Notes: generated by a model from the letters alone, not told the origin. DNA of 64,000 nucleotides from Anthoceros angustus (GCA_010909165.1 VJWM01000106.1:806001-870000), one strand, 5' to 3'. Shown: positions 46,570 to 58,408, numbered from the stretch's first letter. A program made the numbers and translations.

Positions 46570-49182
46570 ATGGCGACAGTGTGGCAATCGGATCCGTTGA
46601 GGACGCAGCGAATTGGTGGGTGTACTGGGATTGTACAACGAGCTCCCACTCACCTTACCTTGGCTCCGAGTCAACCGCTGCGAAAGAATCATCAATCCTG
46701 CAGCTGCCGCAGCGTATTGAACCCAGCATTTCCACTTCCAAGGGAAAGTGTGTCTGGGGAAGGATTTCCCAGCAATGATGGTCGCCAGGGGCAGGAGCTA
46801 CTGTGGCAACAGCTTTTTTTGGACCCTACCATGTGGTGGGACAACAGGCGCGATAGGAAGAGCTCCCGCTCCCCTGACTTCCGGCATAAGGGGTCCGGCG
46901 AGGTCCTGTGGTTAAACAGCATGTTCAAGCCAGCTTGGGTGGATGAGCAGCTTGATTCTTTGAATATGCAGATGGGTCGTAGTTCCTCTCCTTCTAATTC
47001 CAGCTCTCCGGACAAGTCTGAGTCTGGCAGGCGTGCGGGATCGGAAATGGACGTCGTAACGGCTGTGACCGTGAGCACTTTATGCCAGCAGGGGAGGCTT
47101 TGTGAGGCCGTTGGAGCCCTGGAATCTCTGGCGAAGACAGACTCTGCTATTTCCCCGTCTCTTTTTTACACTGTTTTAAAACTGTGTGCAGTTAAGAAGG
47201 ATCTGGTTGCGGGGCGACGAGTTCATGAAGTCGCTGTCAAATGTGGGTACGAGTCGGATGCATACCTGGGGAATCATATCTTGCGCATGTACGCAGGTGG
47301 AGGTCGGCTAGAGGAGGCCATGGATGTGTTCACCAGGGTGGGCAAACCAAATGCCTACGTGTGGGGTTCCATAATCTCTGCACATGCTAAGCATGGGAAA
47401 CCTAAAAAGGCCATACAACTGTACCATGATATGCGCAGGTCTGGTGTGAAGGCGGATGCTCACGTCTTTGTAGCTGCCCTTCAAGCTTGTGCATTGGCCG
47501 CCGACTTGGAATCTGGCAGAAAGGTGCACTCTGATGTGTTGCACAGTGGCAACCCTCCTAACTTGTTTATCGGAAACTGCCTGGTGGACATGTATGCAAA
47601 ATGTGGCGAACTGGAAGATGCACGCAAGGCCTTTGATAGCTTGGCCACAAAGGATGTGGTGACATGGACGGCCTTGATTGGTGGGTATACACAGCAAGGG
47701 CTTGGCCAGGATGCGCTTGTTCTGTATGGACAAATGGAGCAAGAGGGCCTCTTTGTGGCCAACGAAGTTACTTTTGCTTGCCTTTTGAAGGCTTGTGCAA
47801 GCACTGGCGCCATACAGAAGGGCAGGCAGCTGCATTCTCAGATTGTCGAAAGAGGACAGCTGAATAACATAGTGTTGGGCAACTGCCTGGTAGACATGTA
47901 TGCAAAATGTGGTGAACTGGAAGATGCACGTCAGGTGTTTGAAAGCTTGGCCTCAAAAGATGTTGTGACATGGACGGCTCTGATTGCTGGGTATGTCCAG
48001 CAAGGGCTCGGGCATGAGGCTCTTGTTGTCTATGGACAAATGGAGGAGGAGGGTCGAATTCTGGCTGACCATGTTACTTTTGCTTGCCTTCTGAAGGCCT
48101 GTGCAAGCGCTGGTGCCTTACAGATGGGCAGGCATCTGCACTCACAGATTATCGGAAGGGGCCAGCTGGATAACGTATTGGTAGGCAACTGCTTGGTGGA
48201 CATGTACTCAAAATGTGGTGCATTGGAAGATGCACGACGGGTTTTCGACAGCTTGTCTGTGAAGGATGTGGTGACATGGAATGCCCTGATAGCTGGGTGT
48301 GGTGCCTGTGATGAAGGTCACAGAGCACTAGCTTGTTTTGAGGAGATGTTAGTCGCTGGTATTCAGCCTGATGATGTTACTTTTACTTGCCTTTTAGTAG
48401 CATGCAGTCATGAGGGATTGGTGAATGAGGGTCGCAAGCACTTTAATTCCATGGCTGAACAATATGGCATCAAACCTATCCTTGAGCACTACGTGTGCAT
48501 GATTGATATGCTTGGGCGTGCAGGCCATTTAGATGAGGCAGAGCACATGCTATTGTCATGTGAGAGCCAAACTAATGATGTTGGATTGACGTCTTTGCTG
48601 GCTGCCTGCAAAAGTCATGGGGATATAGAGAGGGCGACGCGTTGTTTTGAAAGCCTTGTTAGACTGAACCCCCAGCGGTCGTCTGCATATGTGCTAATGG
48701 CCAATGCCTATGCAGATGCGGGTATGTGGACCGATGTAGAAAGGATTGAAAAACAGAGATTGGAAGCAGGGGCAAATAAGAAACCTGCAGTAGCGGGCAT
48801 TGAGGTGGAGAAGCAGATACATACATTTGTGGTGGGAGAAAACATAAATGATCTTGCGGTCAAGGTGGAGAGCACAACTGCACGTCTGAAGCAGGAAGGG
48901 GGGCACGTACCACAGACAAAGTTGGTGTTGAAGCCAATGTCAGAGAAGGAAAAGGAAGATGCGCTTTGCGGGCATGCGGAGAAGCTAGCTTTGGCGTTTG
49001 GTCTGTTGAACACTCCGAGTGGCACACCTCTGGTGGTAACAAAGAATCTACGCATGTGTAACGACTGCCACAGTTCCACCGAGATCCTTTCAAGGGTTGA
49101 AAAGAGAGACATTGTTGTAAGGGATGGGTACCGTGTGCATCGATTCGCAGGTGGTTGTTGCAGTTGTAATGGTCGACCATGA
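46570..49182 (+). CDS. PPR-DYW protein with KP/GRP-type C-terminus, intact (870 aa)
   Basis: Intronless 870-codon gene. After an Arg/Ser/Pro-rich leader of about 165 residues come PLS triplets (S: GNCLVDMYAKCGELEDA; P: VVTWTALIAGY; L: VTFACLLKACAS), then P2-L2-S2 (VVTWNALIAGCG, LLVACSHEG, MIDMLGRAG), E1 (LTSLLAACKSHGD), E2 (SAYVLMANAYADAG) and a DYW-type deaminase domain. Expected catalytic and zinc residues are present: His802 and Glu804 in HAEKLALAF, Cys830 and Cys833 in CNDCH, and the second site around His857 and Cys864/Cys866 in GCCSCNGRP. The chain ends GRP where canonical editing factors end DYW, and reads GGHVPQTKLVLKPMSEKEKED before the active site. Such variants are placed in the KP clade, tied to U-to-C editing in hornworts, lycophytes and ferns. 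The direction of editing here is inferred. It lies 320 bp downstream of paralogue 1. Confidence 0.93.
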   Translation: MATVWQSDPLRTQRIGGCTGIVQRAPTHLTLAPSQPLRKNHQSCSCRSVLNPAFPLPRESVSGEGFPSNDGRQGQELLWQQLFLDPTMWWDNRRDRKSSRSPDFRHKGSGEVLWLNSMFKPAWVDEQLDSLNMQMGRSSSPSNSSSPDKSESGRRAGSEMDVVTAVTVSTLCQQGRLCEAVGALESLAKTDSAISPSLFYTVLKLCAVKKDLVAGRRVHEVAVKCGYESDAYLGNHILRMYAGGGRLEEAMDVFTRVGKPNAYVWGSIISAHAKHGKPKKAIQLYHDMRRSGVKADAHVFVAALQACALAADLESGRKVHSDVLHSGNPPNLFIGNCLVDMYAKCGELEDARKAFDSLATKDVVTWTALIGGYTQQGLGQDALVLYGQMEQEGLFVANEVTFACLLKACASTGAIQKGRQLHSQIVERGQLNNIVLGNCLVDMYAKCGELEDARQVFESLASKDVVTWTALIAGYVQQGLGHEALVVYGQMEEEGRILADHVTFACLLKACASAGALQMGRHLHSQIIGRGQLDNVLVGNCLVDMYSKCGALEDARRVFDSLSVKDVVTWNALIAGCGACDEGHRALACFEEMLVAGIQPDDVTFTCLLVACSHEGLVNEGRKHFNSMAEQYGIKPILEHYVCMIDMLGRAGHLDEAEHMLLSCESQTNDVGLTSLLAACKSHGDIERATRCFESLVRLNPQRSSAYVLMANAYADAGMWTDVERIEKQRLEAGANKKPAVAGIEVEKQIHTFVVGENINDLAVKVESTTARLKQEGGHVPQTKLVLKPMSEKEKEDALCGHAEKLALAFGLLNTPSGTPLVVTKNLRMCNDCHSSTEILSRVEKRDIVVRDGYRVHRFAGGCCSCNGRP

Positions 49183-49619
49183 GAGCGATGGAGAACCAGC
49201 CATCCCTGAAGTCTGGACGTGGGGAATGTATGTTGTAATAGAAACATGATATTCTCTCTTTGATGTTAATCCTTTGTGTAAGTGGGAGAGTGCCATGGCT
49301 TTGTTATGTTCCAGTTTCGGTTTTCTGGACGGGCTTACACTGCACTTGGATCTCCAGTCTTTTTTTATTTATTTCCATTGTAGATATCGTATATAGCAAC
49401 AATGAATCATGCATAATAATTGAGCAAACATCCAGCTGCCTCTGCTTTTCTTTTGTGGAGTAGAGGGTTTTCAACAATCCAGCAAACCTTCAATTGCTAC
49501 ACCAGTACTCAGAACAGCTGCAAATAGAAAGCCCCCGAGAGTTAGAAATCCTGATGAGACATTCACCGAAACCCTGATTTGATCAAGATGAACTTGCTTG
49601 TCAAACAAGTGGTTCGGGA

Positions 49620-49740
49620 TGGATCGAAAGTGTGCAAGTTCGGGTGTGCAAGTTCGGGTGGATGAATCGAAAGTGTGAATGTTTGGGTGGATGAATCGAA
49701 AGAGTGTATGTTTGGCAGGATGAATCCAAATTGTTTATGT
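49620..49740. repeat. Units of about 30 bp, roughly 3 copies
   Basis: GGATGAATCGAAAGTGTGAA and TGTTTGGGT recur with small changes. Confidence 0.8.
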
Positions 49741-49974
49741 TCCACTTACTTTAAGCACTACCAAAGATGGCCCATAAGAATATTAACTGCATAGAATGCC
49801 TCCATACATATTTCTAAACGGGGCTAGAATCCACGAGGGGCACGAGCTCTACATTTTTACAATCATCTCATTCAAAAGTAACGAATTTTGTAACGAAGTG
49901 CCGGAAGAAAAGCACAGATCAACACTCCGCAAAACGAGGGTCACCGTCAGCTAGTTACAGTGAGTCGCAGTCAC

Positions 49975-50080
49975 CAATATAGTATCATGCAATACCAACG
50001 CACTATCACGCAACACAAATGCTATGTCACGCAATACCAACGCACTATCACGCAACACCAATGCTATGTCACGCAACGAA
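49975..50080. repeat. About 43-bp direct repeat, 2 copies plus a partial
   Basis: ATACCAACGCACTATCACGC followed by AACACMAATGCTATGTCACG occurs twice in a row, preceded by a diverged partial copy. Confidence 0.85.
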
Positions 50081-51516
50081 AATTGGGCCCTCCAATATTT
50101 ATGGTGAGATCCAGTAATCGGGCCGCTACCATTATGAACAGGTGTACATATACATACGTAGATGGTTTCCGAGCTTCATAATTCATGTTGTTCACGAATC
50201 ATGATTCGTGACGCCTCTTTATGACAAGTTATGACACACATACTATACCAATACACTTAATGTCAACATGAAACCGAACTTAAAATGTAGAGCGCCGGTA
50301 GCCATCTTGGCATTCACCTCTCGAACCGTGTCCTTGAAAGGCCATTAGCACCGCACAATTCTCGGTCACAAGGATGTTATTTAAAGCTGAAAGATACAAC
50401 AAAACCCAAGAGTCTTGTCATAAAGTTAAGATCCTGAGAGCAAAAAGCCTCTTCGCACAAAAGAATAACTTCAAAATTTTATTTCGCAAGTTTTGATTCA
50501 AAAGTTAGAGCAGCATCCAAGACTATTATTCAAAATTGGCATGGTGCCCTTCGTAGGGGTTTTCCCCCTTTGTTTTTGGGGTGCATGGGTTTTTCCCATT
50601 TCTTTTCTATAATAAAGTCTTCTTTTCCTATCAATCAAAATTTTGAAAGAGTGAATGACAAAACCTATTAATGAGAAGTTGCTGCCACTAATAATAAGCA
50701 AGACATTTGTTAAAAAAGAAACAGTCTTTTCTATAGCACACAGGAAAACTACATTTCAAATACGCATCCAGGGTGGAATATTGAAAGCATAGAGAACTAA
50801 GTAGAAAGTTGCATATATGCCCTAGAGCAAGAAATGTCTTGGATAGGGCCATGCATACATCGACCACATAGCCATTTTCTGAAGTGAGAAGGTAGTGGAG
50901 ATCGTGTGCGTCGCTCAGTAGCATCTTGGAGTCCACTTGGTAATACCTTGCACATTGAGGAACATCACCAGCACACGCACACACCTATAGTATAATCAAC
51001 ATAGGAAGATCTCTCGTTTCCATGTCATAACTTCTTTGCTTACATATTTCATAGAGGACCATCACAAAGAGTTTCCTGGCGCTGCGGGGACCGTCAATGT
51101 TCTCCTCAAGCTACGACCACAAAACATTACAACAGCAGCAACGACAACCACTTTCCTCTTGTTTGACATGAGCAAGGATTTCTTCAAGAGCATATTAGAA
51201 TTTGGAATCTGCATGATTGTACGTCATTTGGGAAGATTTTGAGGAAGTGATTCAATTTCAAAAACACGTTTGGGAACACTTAGCATATTTCCACCCACTT
51301 GGTTGAAGGTGAAACATGAAAGGTTTTTCTTTACCACTCCTTATAGCTCATTGCTTATGTGCGTAAGAGCGTCCATGGTATTATAATTACTATAATTGAA
51401 TTATTTTATTTTATATAACAATATTATTTATGTATATTACTGTATATATATATACAGTAATACTATATTTCATATAGTAAAGATGGAGCCATTTGATTTA
51501 ATACCCATATATGAGA

Positions 51517-51635
51517 GCATTCAATTCAATTTAATACCCACATCGTACACCCTATCCAAGGCGAAGGGCATCCAATTCAATTTAATACCCACATCGCACA
51601 TCCTATCCAAGGCTAAGGGCATCCAATTTAATAAG
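51517..51635. repeat. About 58-bp direct repeat, 2 copies plus a partial
   Basis: CATTCAATTCAATTTAATAC, CCACATCG and CCTATCCAAGGC recur head-to-tail. Confidence 0.85.
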
Positions 51636-51958
51636 ATATTAGTATAATATGTATTAACTACATACCGGGGTCAGACCTACATGGTGTAAGAATGTAATGA
51701 AACCAATAGCAAAGCTTTATCGCATTTTTACCTCCAGGCCTAGTTTGTTGCAACTTTGGAGTGCAACACCTTCTAGGCCTCTTGCCAAAGCACTAGTGGT
51801 TGCACTTAAAGCAACCAAAAAAAAGAAAAAAAGCACAACAAGTGCGATAAACCCCTCTCCCCACTTCTAGTAGGACGGGGGCTATTCGGGTGGGAGCAGA
51901 GTTTCGTCTCCCCCACACTGTAGCGCCCCCGTTCTGGTTTGTGTGTGGAGCGTGCACC

Positions 51959-52842
51959 ATGGCTGCCGTTTCCGGCAGCAGCACTGTGCCTGCGAGCGTG
52001 AGAGCCTCGGACAGCAGCTTCCTTTGCGGCGAGCGCCTGTCCAGCGTCCCCTGCAACGCCTCATGGAAGCCTTGCGCCGCGGGGGTCGCATTGCCGCCCG
52101 TGGTGTGCAAGGAATCGCGAATCGGGAAGCGCCCGATCGAGGTTCCCAAGAGCGTGTCGGTCACCCTGGACGGCCAGCTTCTGGCGGTGAGCGGGCCGCT
52201 CGGCCAGCTCTCCCTCACCTACCCTCGGGAGGTGAAGGTGCAGAAGGATGAAGCCAATTTCCTCAACGTGGCGCGCGCGTTGGACACCAGGAGGGCCAGG
52301 CAGATGCACGGCTTGTTCCGGTACGCGCTTCCTTCCACCTTGCTGCCTGCCTCCCTGAGGTTGTGATGGGGATGGAATGGAGTGTGTGTTGTTTTTCGAG
52401 GTACCGATTTGCCCGGGCCCGACCGGATTCAGGTTGTGCTGGGAATGGTATAGAATGTGTGTTTTTTTCCGAGTTACCGATTTGCCCTGGCCCGGCCTGA
52501 TTCAGGACGCTGACGGACAACATGGTCATCGGCGTGTCCAAGGGCTTCGAGAAGAAGCTGCAGCTCATCGGCGTAGGGTACCGTGCTGCGGTGGAGAAGA
52601 CCGAGCTCACGATGAATCTCGGATTCTCGCACCAAGTCCGGCTCACCATTCCCGAAGGGATCTCCGTGAAGGTGGAGGACAACACCAGGATATCCATCTC
52701 CGGGCGGGATAAATGCGCCGTCGGGGATTTCTCGGCTGCCATCCGGAAGTGGAGGCCGCCGGAGCCGTATAAGGGCAAGGGGATCAAGTATTCGGATGAG
52801 GTCATTAGGCGGAAGGAGGGCAAGGTTGGCAAGAAGAAGTAA
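51959..52842 (+). CDS. Plastid ribosomal protein L6, nuclear-encoded (232 aa)
   Basis: Bacterial-type L6 (uL6) of the plastid 50S subunit with a transit peptide. Two exons, 51959-52320 and 52506-52842, joined in an Arg codon (GLF-R-TLTDN). The first about 50 residues are Ser/Ala-rich (MAAVSGSSTVPASVRAS), fitting plastid import. The mature part starts at SRIGKRPIEVPKSV. It shows the L6 marks VKGFEKKL-like VSKGFEKKLQLIGVGYRA, MNLGFSHQV, ISGRDKCAVGDFSAAIR, and the near-invariant RPPEPYKGKGIKY followed by a basic tail (RRKEGKVGKKK). The ATG at 51959 is in a normal context (CACCATGG). The intron carries an internal duplication that doubles its acceptor. The gene ends tail-to-tail with the next gene. 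Confidence 0.95.
52345..52505 (+). repeat. Tandem duplication of the L6 intron 3' end
   Basis: Two imperfect copies of about 80 bp: GAGGTTGTGATGGGGATGG...GATTCAG (ends about 52427) and CAGGTTGTGCTGGGAATGG...GATTCAG (ends 52505). Both end in the acceptor sequence. Only the second keeps the L6 frame, joining at GACGCTGACGG. Confidence 0.85.
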
Positions 52843-53111
52843 CGCAATTAAACGTAACGTAACGGCTTTTCTTGTTCTTGGTCTTTTCAGTTAGCCTTTA
52901 CGGATATGGCCATGGCTATTGCCGTTGCTGCTGCCTCTGCTTGTGCTGGTTTGGACATATTAGGTACTGGTTGCCGGCAGAAAGCAATGCTGAGATCTGA
53001 GATGTCCTTGATCATTATATCGGGGTGTCACAAACATGGCCTGCTCAGCTCCGGTGAACAAGCTCCTGAGTAGAGCAGAGCGGATTCGTGAAATGTGAAT
53101 GAAGCTCAGAG

Positions 53112-54571
53112 TTAGGGCACCGACTTGTGACTCTTCCCTTCAGGAATGGAGTAGACTACAATTCGAGGAAGCAGCACAGACCCGATCCACAGCTTGCCGT
53201 CCTTCTCCTCTGCCTCGCTCACCAGCATTGTGGTGGCGCCTTTACTGTCCTCCAGCACCTCCAGCAGGTTCCCGCCCTCGTCGTACTTCATGATCAGGGC
53301 GTGTGGCCTTCCCATTAGCAGCAAGTACGTGTACTTGATGGGGATGGGGAGCTTCAGAATGTAGGCCCGCAGTTGCGGGTAGGCGGCCAAGAAGCGCGTA
53401 TGTTTACTCAGCCTGGCGTGGATTGCAACCCAGAAATGCCCCTCCTTGTTCCGGCGGACGTTGTCAGGGAAGCCGGGCAGGTCGGCGAAGACCTCGGCTG
53501 TTGCTGCTTTGGGACCTTTCAGCCAGTACTTCCACAGCCTGCCCACATTCGGCTCTCAGCGGAACAACCTGGATTGGAGCATTGCAGAGCAGGAGCAGAG
53601 ATGGGTTTACCTCGTGGTTGAGGATTCAGCCATGATGAGGAAAGAAGCATCCTTGCTGACAGCAAGTCCGTTGGCAAAATGGAGGCCCCGGAGCAGAACC
53701 TTGGTCTCTTTTGTGGCGGGATCGTAAGACAGCAGCCGCCCGGTGTCGTCCCCGGAGACGAAGGACACGAAGAACTGCCTGCCATGCGAAGGAGCGGAGC
53801 TGGGGCCTTGCTGGAGAAGAAAGCTTGCTCGAGGACGGGATGGAGGTATGCATCATGGGCTCACCTTCTCTGAAACTTGGAGCTGCTGACTGTGAAGTAG
53901 AGCTTTCCATCGTCACCGAAATCCACATCGTTGGTGAGCGTGAAAGGCACACCCTCCGCCTCCGTGACCAGAGGCCTTGCCAAGCCACCCTCAGGGCCAA
54001 CAGAGAGCAGGCCGAAGTAAGCATCTGCGATGACGAGCTCTCCGGTTTCAGGATGGAACCTCAGGCCTAGAGGCCGGCCACAGATGTGCTCCGCCGCCAA
54101 GTTGAGAGCTGGCGGCTGCTTGGGTGCACATTCGCTGGTCCTGAACTCGGGGAACAAACAAGCAACAAGTCAGCACAACCCAGCTCAAACCAGCTGTCCG
54201 GGTGCAGCACAACCCACACACCGATTTGGAGATGTGAGAGCGAATTCCGTCCACCCAATCTCCGGGCCATCCCATCTCACCACCCGACCATCAGCGAGCC
54301 CAGTGTAGGGCCCCCTCCCGCTAGAATCGAACGCCAGGCTCTCAGGTCCGATGATCTCATTCTGGGACCAGATTTCCGCATCCCTCAACTGCTGGTGCTC
54401 GTCTCGGATGGTTTTGATCCTGTCTCCCTCGGGCGGGATTTCCAGAGGCAGGGCCTTGAAATTTGGGACTCCAGCAATGGGACTGAGCTGGAGAGGATCC
54501 AGTCCTACAAACACCGCAACAACAGCGGCGATGAACACTTGGCATCTCCACACCCATCTCCCTGCCCCCAT
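53112..54571 (-). CDS. Strictosidine-synthase-like protein (406 aa)
   Basis: Member of the plant SSL family (six-bladed beta-propeller, Str_synth domain). Four exons: 54222-54571, 53865-54140, 53611-53778, 53112-53538, all with GT-AG borders and the same phase, giving 406 aa, the usual length. An N-terminal hydrophobic segment (WRCQVFIAAVVAVFVGL) suggests entry into the secretory system. Family blocks: GPESLAFDSSGRGPYTGLADGR, CGRPLGLRFHPETGELVIADAYFGL, LTNDVDFG, TGRLLSYDP, GLHFANGLAVS, WLKGPKAA, DLPGFPDNVRRN and FWVAIHA. Most SSL proteins are not true strictosidine synthases: the catalytic Glu of the alkaloid enzyme is usually missing, and several are needed for pollen-wall or lipid-related steps. 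Substrate is therefore unknown. It converges with the L6 gene, with 270 bp between stop codons. Confidence 0.92.
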
Positions 54572-57500
54572 CTAGTATCAACAGCCAGTCTCCAGGCTTG
54601 GCACTGTGACTTCACAATGGTGGTGAAGCTCCCGACGCACCTCCTGCTCTTATGAGCCGAGCTCGTTATCTTGAAATTTCAGCCAGACTATGAACCAAAA
54701 GTAAAGCAATCTTGTCAGACACAGGAGGCTCGGCTCGATCTCGAAATTTCAGCCACTGATAAACCTAAGCAAGACAGACACCGCGGCCACGGGGCTCAGC
54801 TCACAGTCATGTTGAAATTTCAGCTGGCAGTGGCTGCAATTTCAAGTCTCCTGCGTCGTCCTGCTGAAAATCGTCCAACCTAACCAACAAGAGGACGAGT
54901 TTGCAACTTCACCAGGGCTTACTGTCACGACACTGGGACGAGATGTCCCTTCCGTTGGTGCTGTTACCCTTCTTCACAAATTCGAGCACAACTGCCCGTT
55001 GCCAGCAGCAGAATACCACCTACCCGTACGCTTGCAGCCCTCTTGCCTACATCGCAAGTGACCGAGCCCGACCCTATGTGCCATGCCGAATTGATCTGTC
55101 AGCAACCCCATTGAGGTTGCAGCCGGCGACGAAGCCAGGCACCAGGTCCCGGTACGTTGCGTCGCGAAGGAATTAAAACTGGCGCAGAAAAGATATTACA
55201 GGCAATATACTGCCCCTCCTCCCCGCGCCCCATCGCCCCTCGCCCACTAGCCCCCCATCACAGTGCTGATTGCTCGAGAAAATAGGTTTTTTTAAATTTG
55301 GTATTTTGAAAATAAATCAAAAATCGAGAAAATAGATGATGAGTGTTCATGTACTCGTCCCACATCTCAGCACTCACTGAGGGGTCTCATCGGGGCGCTT
55401 TATCATGGCGTTCTTTACTTACTTAATCCTAGAATAGAATGACGAGGGATTTTTTGCAAATATTTTGTTCAAATATTCATTCTATTTTTTCAAAGGACAT
55501 GTAATTGTTTTTCATTTTTCTGCCAACACCATAATTATCAACGTGTCATTCCCTTCAAAAGAATGTAGTGCACTCACGATTCTGATTTGTGTACATTCTT
55601 GCACCAAAATTCATGTAATTTTATGAGAGCCTTGTTTCTTGATTTTCGGGTGGAATCTTTTGCTGCTTAGGAGGTTACATGTAGTCCACGTTTCCTTGAG
55701 CAAACATTTTCATGAACACCCAGCACTATCCACTAGGTGTGTGTAAAAACCAGAGTAAAAAAATCACGTTTAATTGCCAAAGAATTTTCACAAAGCAAAG
55801 AACTTGCAAGGGCCAAACCATGGTTGCATGGAAAGTTGCGTTCTACATATGCACCCATGTGAATGCACACAAAATCGCGGACTGGGTGCTACGGTTTTGT
55901 GTGTTGTAACTAGATGGCCAAGTGGGTGTGAGATAGGGGAGCACCTGGTTCAAGGTAACAACTTATAAACCGGCATGGGTTATAAACATCAATTGAAATC
56001 TTCAAGGTAGAGGTCAAAATTTGAGATATTGTTTACTTTTTTCAGAAACATGATGTTGAAGAAGCAGACCACTAAAAATGTATGTTCAAGGTTGTTAAGT
56101 GAAATATATGGATAAAAAGAAAATGTGGAGACTGATAAAAAGAACCAGATGGAAAATCCCATTTACCCAATGGAAAATCTTATTTACCCCGAGGCGAAAG
56201 GGACATCCCAACGGAGCACCAGGCCAGGGGAGCGTGCCCCCACACTAATCTCCCTTATAACCCTTAACAAGCCCCAAGATGTCACCGTCCGAGGTAGGAA
56301 AGGGCCTACTTACCACTGGTGCTACCGATGCGGAAATAAACCACGACACTGGAAAGATGTCGCCGTCCGAGATAGAGAAGGGCCTACTTACCACTGGTGT
56401 CGCCGATGCTGCGTCTCTAGCACTCGATGGTGCTGGAGACGCGGAAGTAAGCCATGACATTGGAAAGGGAAGGCCAGCGGAAATAAGCCAGAACATTGGA
56501 AAGGGGAGGCCAGGAGAAATAAGCCAGAACACTGGAAAGGGGAGGCCAGCGGAAATAAGCCAATAGAAAGGGGGAGGCCAGCGGATAACAATACCTACCC
56601 TGAGGGGTGATTTGGCATTAATTAATTAAAATTAGTAATTAATTAATTAAAATTAGTAAAATTATACTTAAAATGTTGAATATATAAAAATTTATGAGTT
56701 TAAGATGCCGAAAACAAGGAAACTAGGGTTTGTATGGAAAATTAGGACCTGTTTAGGGGAGGTCTATACATATTCATTAGTTTTATATATATACCTACGT
56801 ATTTTCATAAATTTTGAAATTTGATAATTATTTTTTTAGTAAATGTTGAAAATTTAAAAATATAAATACTTATGTTGAACTTTATTTTTTTCAAAATATA
56901 ATTATTTCGGCATTATCCTGTTGAAGCACCCCTCGGGGTACGGTATGTATATATTGATACGTACCGTCAAAGACTCGTTTCATCATTTTGGGATTAGTCG
57001 TGGAGTTCTTTACTTGGGAGCTACAAGGAGAGGAAGGAAAGAAGAAAAGGAAGGCCCACTAGGACGGGATTCTCCTGTCATGGGACGTACTACTTTTAAG
57101 TACCGGGTTGTTGCAGCCACAGGCTCCGGACAGTAGGTTATGGTGATTATGCATTGACGAACGGAATATGCGTGGTAATTGAAGAGGGTGAAAATGAGCT
57201 CCTCACTTTGTTGCGTACTTGCACGGAGGGAATATTGCTGATGACTTGCATGTCTCTCTTTGTAACCCGGCGTCGGACGTGAGGGGAAGAAACGTGAGGC
57301 GAGGATTGGGAGGGAAGGCCAAGGAGGACTCCGTGAGGAGAGGACTGAGGATCAGTGTGGGTGGAGAGAGTCGGTACGGGGTGAAAATGGGCGCAGGTGT
57401 GACAGGGAAGAGGAGGATTCGGGCCTGCGTAAGGAATACAGGTGAGTGGAGAAGGCGAGGGACGGCAGGATCTTGACAGTGGTTAGCAGGAAGCAACAAT

Positions 57501-57926
57501 GAGAAGCAGAAACAAGAGGGGAGGAGGAAGCACACCTGTAGTGGAGTGGTAGGGTAACACCGCTGCTGTGGCCCTGCTGCTTCATGTGGAACACCTAGCT
57601 GGGTTTTTCTCACCGCCGGAAGAAATGCCCGCCGCGATGCATCAGATTGACACACGCTCAGTCCGAAAGCCTGAACGCACATTGTTGAACCATGTTGTCA
57701 CACGACGCCCACGCCCTAGCATTTGCTCTCTGGTACTGGTCGTCTTCCTATCCCTGCACTCCATCCCCACCATCTATGGCGCAATCGGCACCCTTGCCTT
57801 CCACACAGTTCGTTGTACAATTCCTTCTCAGGGGATATAAGCCTCACGAACAGAGACGACGATACTGGGCACACAGCATGTTCTTAAGCTTACAGATATA
57901 GCTCCGCTAAGATGTCATACATGTGA
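54572..57926. other. Intergenic, mostly no gene recognised
   Basis: Contains the third LINE-like fragment (56.2-56.6 kb), followed by a very AT-rich stretch (56.6-56.9 kb) with a TAATTAATTAAAATTAG unit repeated. ORFs between 57.2 and 57.85 kb on both strands are unrecognised and overlap each other. Confidence 0.5.
56245..56590 (-). pseudogene. LINE-like 3' end, fragment 3, expanded into tandem repeats
   Basis: On the minus strand this reads ATPVVSRPFSISDGDI and, further on, SVAPVVSRPFPTSDGDI, matching the APVVSRPF...DDI block of the fragments at 4.85 and 16.2 kb. The block is duplicated with a period of 78 bp, and a 36-bp subunit (encoding FPMFWLISAGLP-like repeats) is repeated about four times beside it. 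The repeats are thus born from the last codons of the element. The plus-strand 95-codon ORF over the same bases is a shadow. Confidence 0.6.
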
Positions 57927-58112
57927 CTATGCTGCAAGTGCTGGATGTCGGCCACCACCAAAGTGAACGACCTCATCATGCTCTATCCAGCTCCAGCCAG
58001 GCTCTTCCCATGCACCGGCGTCGTCCCGCTGGTCGTCCCCTCGAAGAACTGCATCAGTACAGATCTGTGACATCAACACGTATGCTGCAGCATTAGTGGC
58101 TTGCAGATGCAC
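57927..58112 (-). pseudogene. Relic of a PPR E2 motif
   Basis: A 61-codon minus-strand ORF encodes LQATNAAAYVLMSQICTDA, then EEPGWSWIEHDEVVHF and GGGRHPAL. This is the E2 end of a PPR protein (compare DAAAYVLMSNIYKGA and PGQSWWTDEGGLVHSF in PPR C). A few residues are missing between the two helices. The rest of the gene is not present, so this is a fragment left by an old tandem copy of PPR C or a relative. Confidence 0.7.
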
Positions 58113-58408
58113 CAGTTGCGAAATCTAACACTTGCTCTTCAACATCCACAGCCAGCTGGACCCCAGAACTGGAATCTAAGTGGATGCAGATCATTTTCAA
58201 TGTACAGAAGCATGTTTCTGTCTGAACTGCACGAGAGACCAATCTCCCCATGGCTTCTCAGCCGAAGGTCCTTCCAAAAATTGCAGCTTCTTCTTGTCCC
58301 TGTTGTCTGGCCCTTGCAGGCTCCTTCCTTGGGCCTTCACCATCATTAGATAAGGGGCCTGTGACGTGCCCAAACAATGTGGGCAAATACATATTCTTGT
58401 TTCGCTAT

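Larger units (their letters stand above)
49183..51958. other. Intergenic with short tandem repeats, no gene recognised
   Basis: Contains three small arrays (listed separately) and, at about 50540-50640, a TGCATGGGTTTTTCCCATTTC ... AATAAAGTC stretch similar to the tail of the LINE-like fragment at 16.35 kb. The 51.4-51.5 kb part is very AT-rich (TATATATATA at about 51445). Confidence 0.5.
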
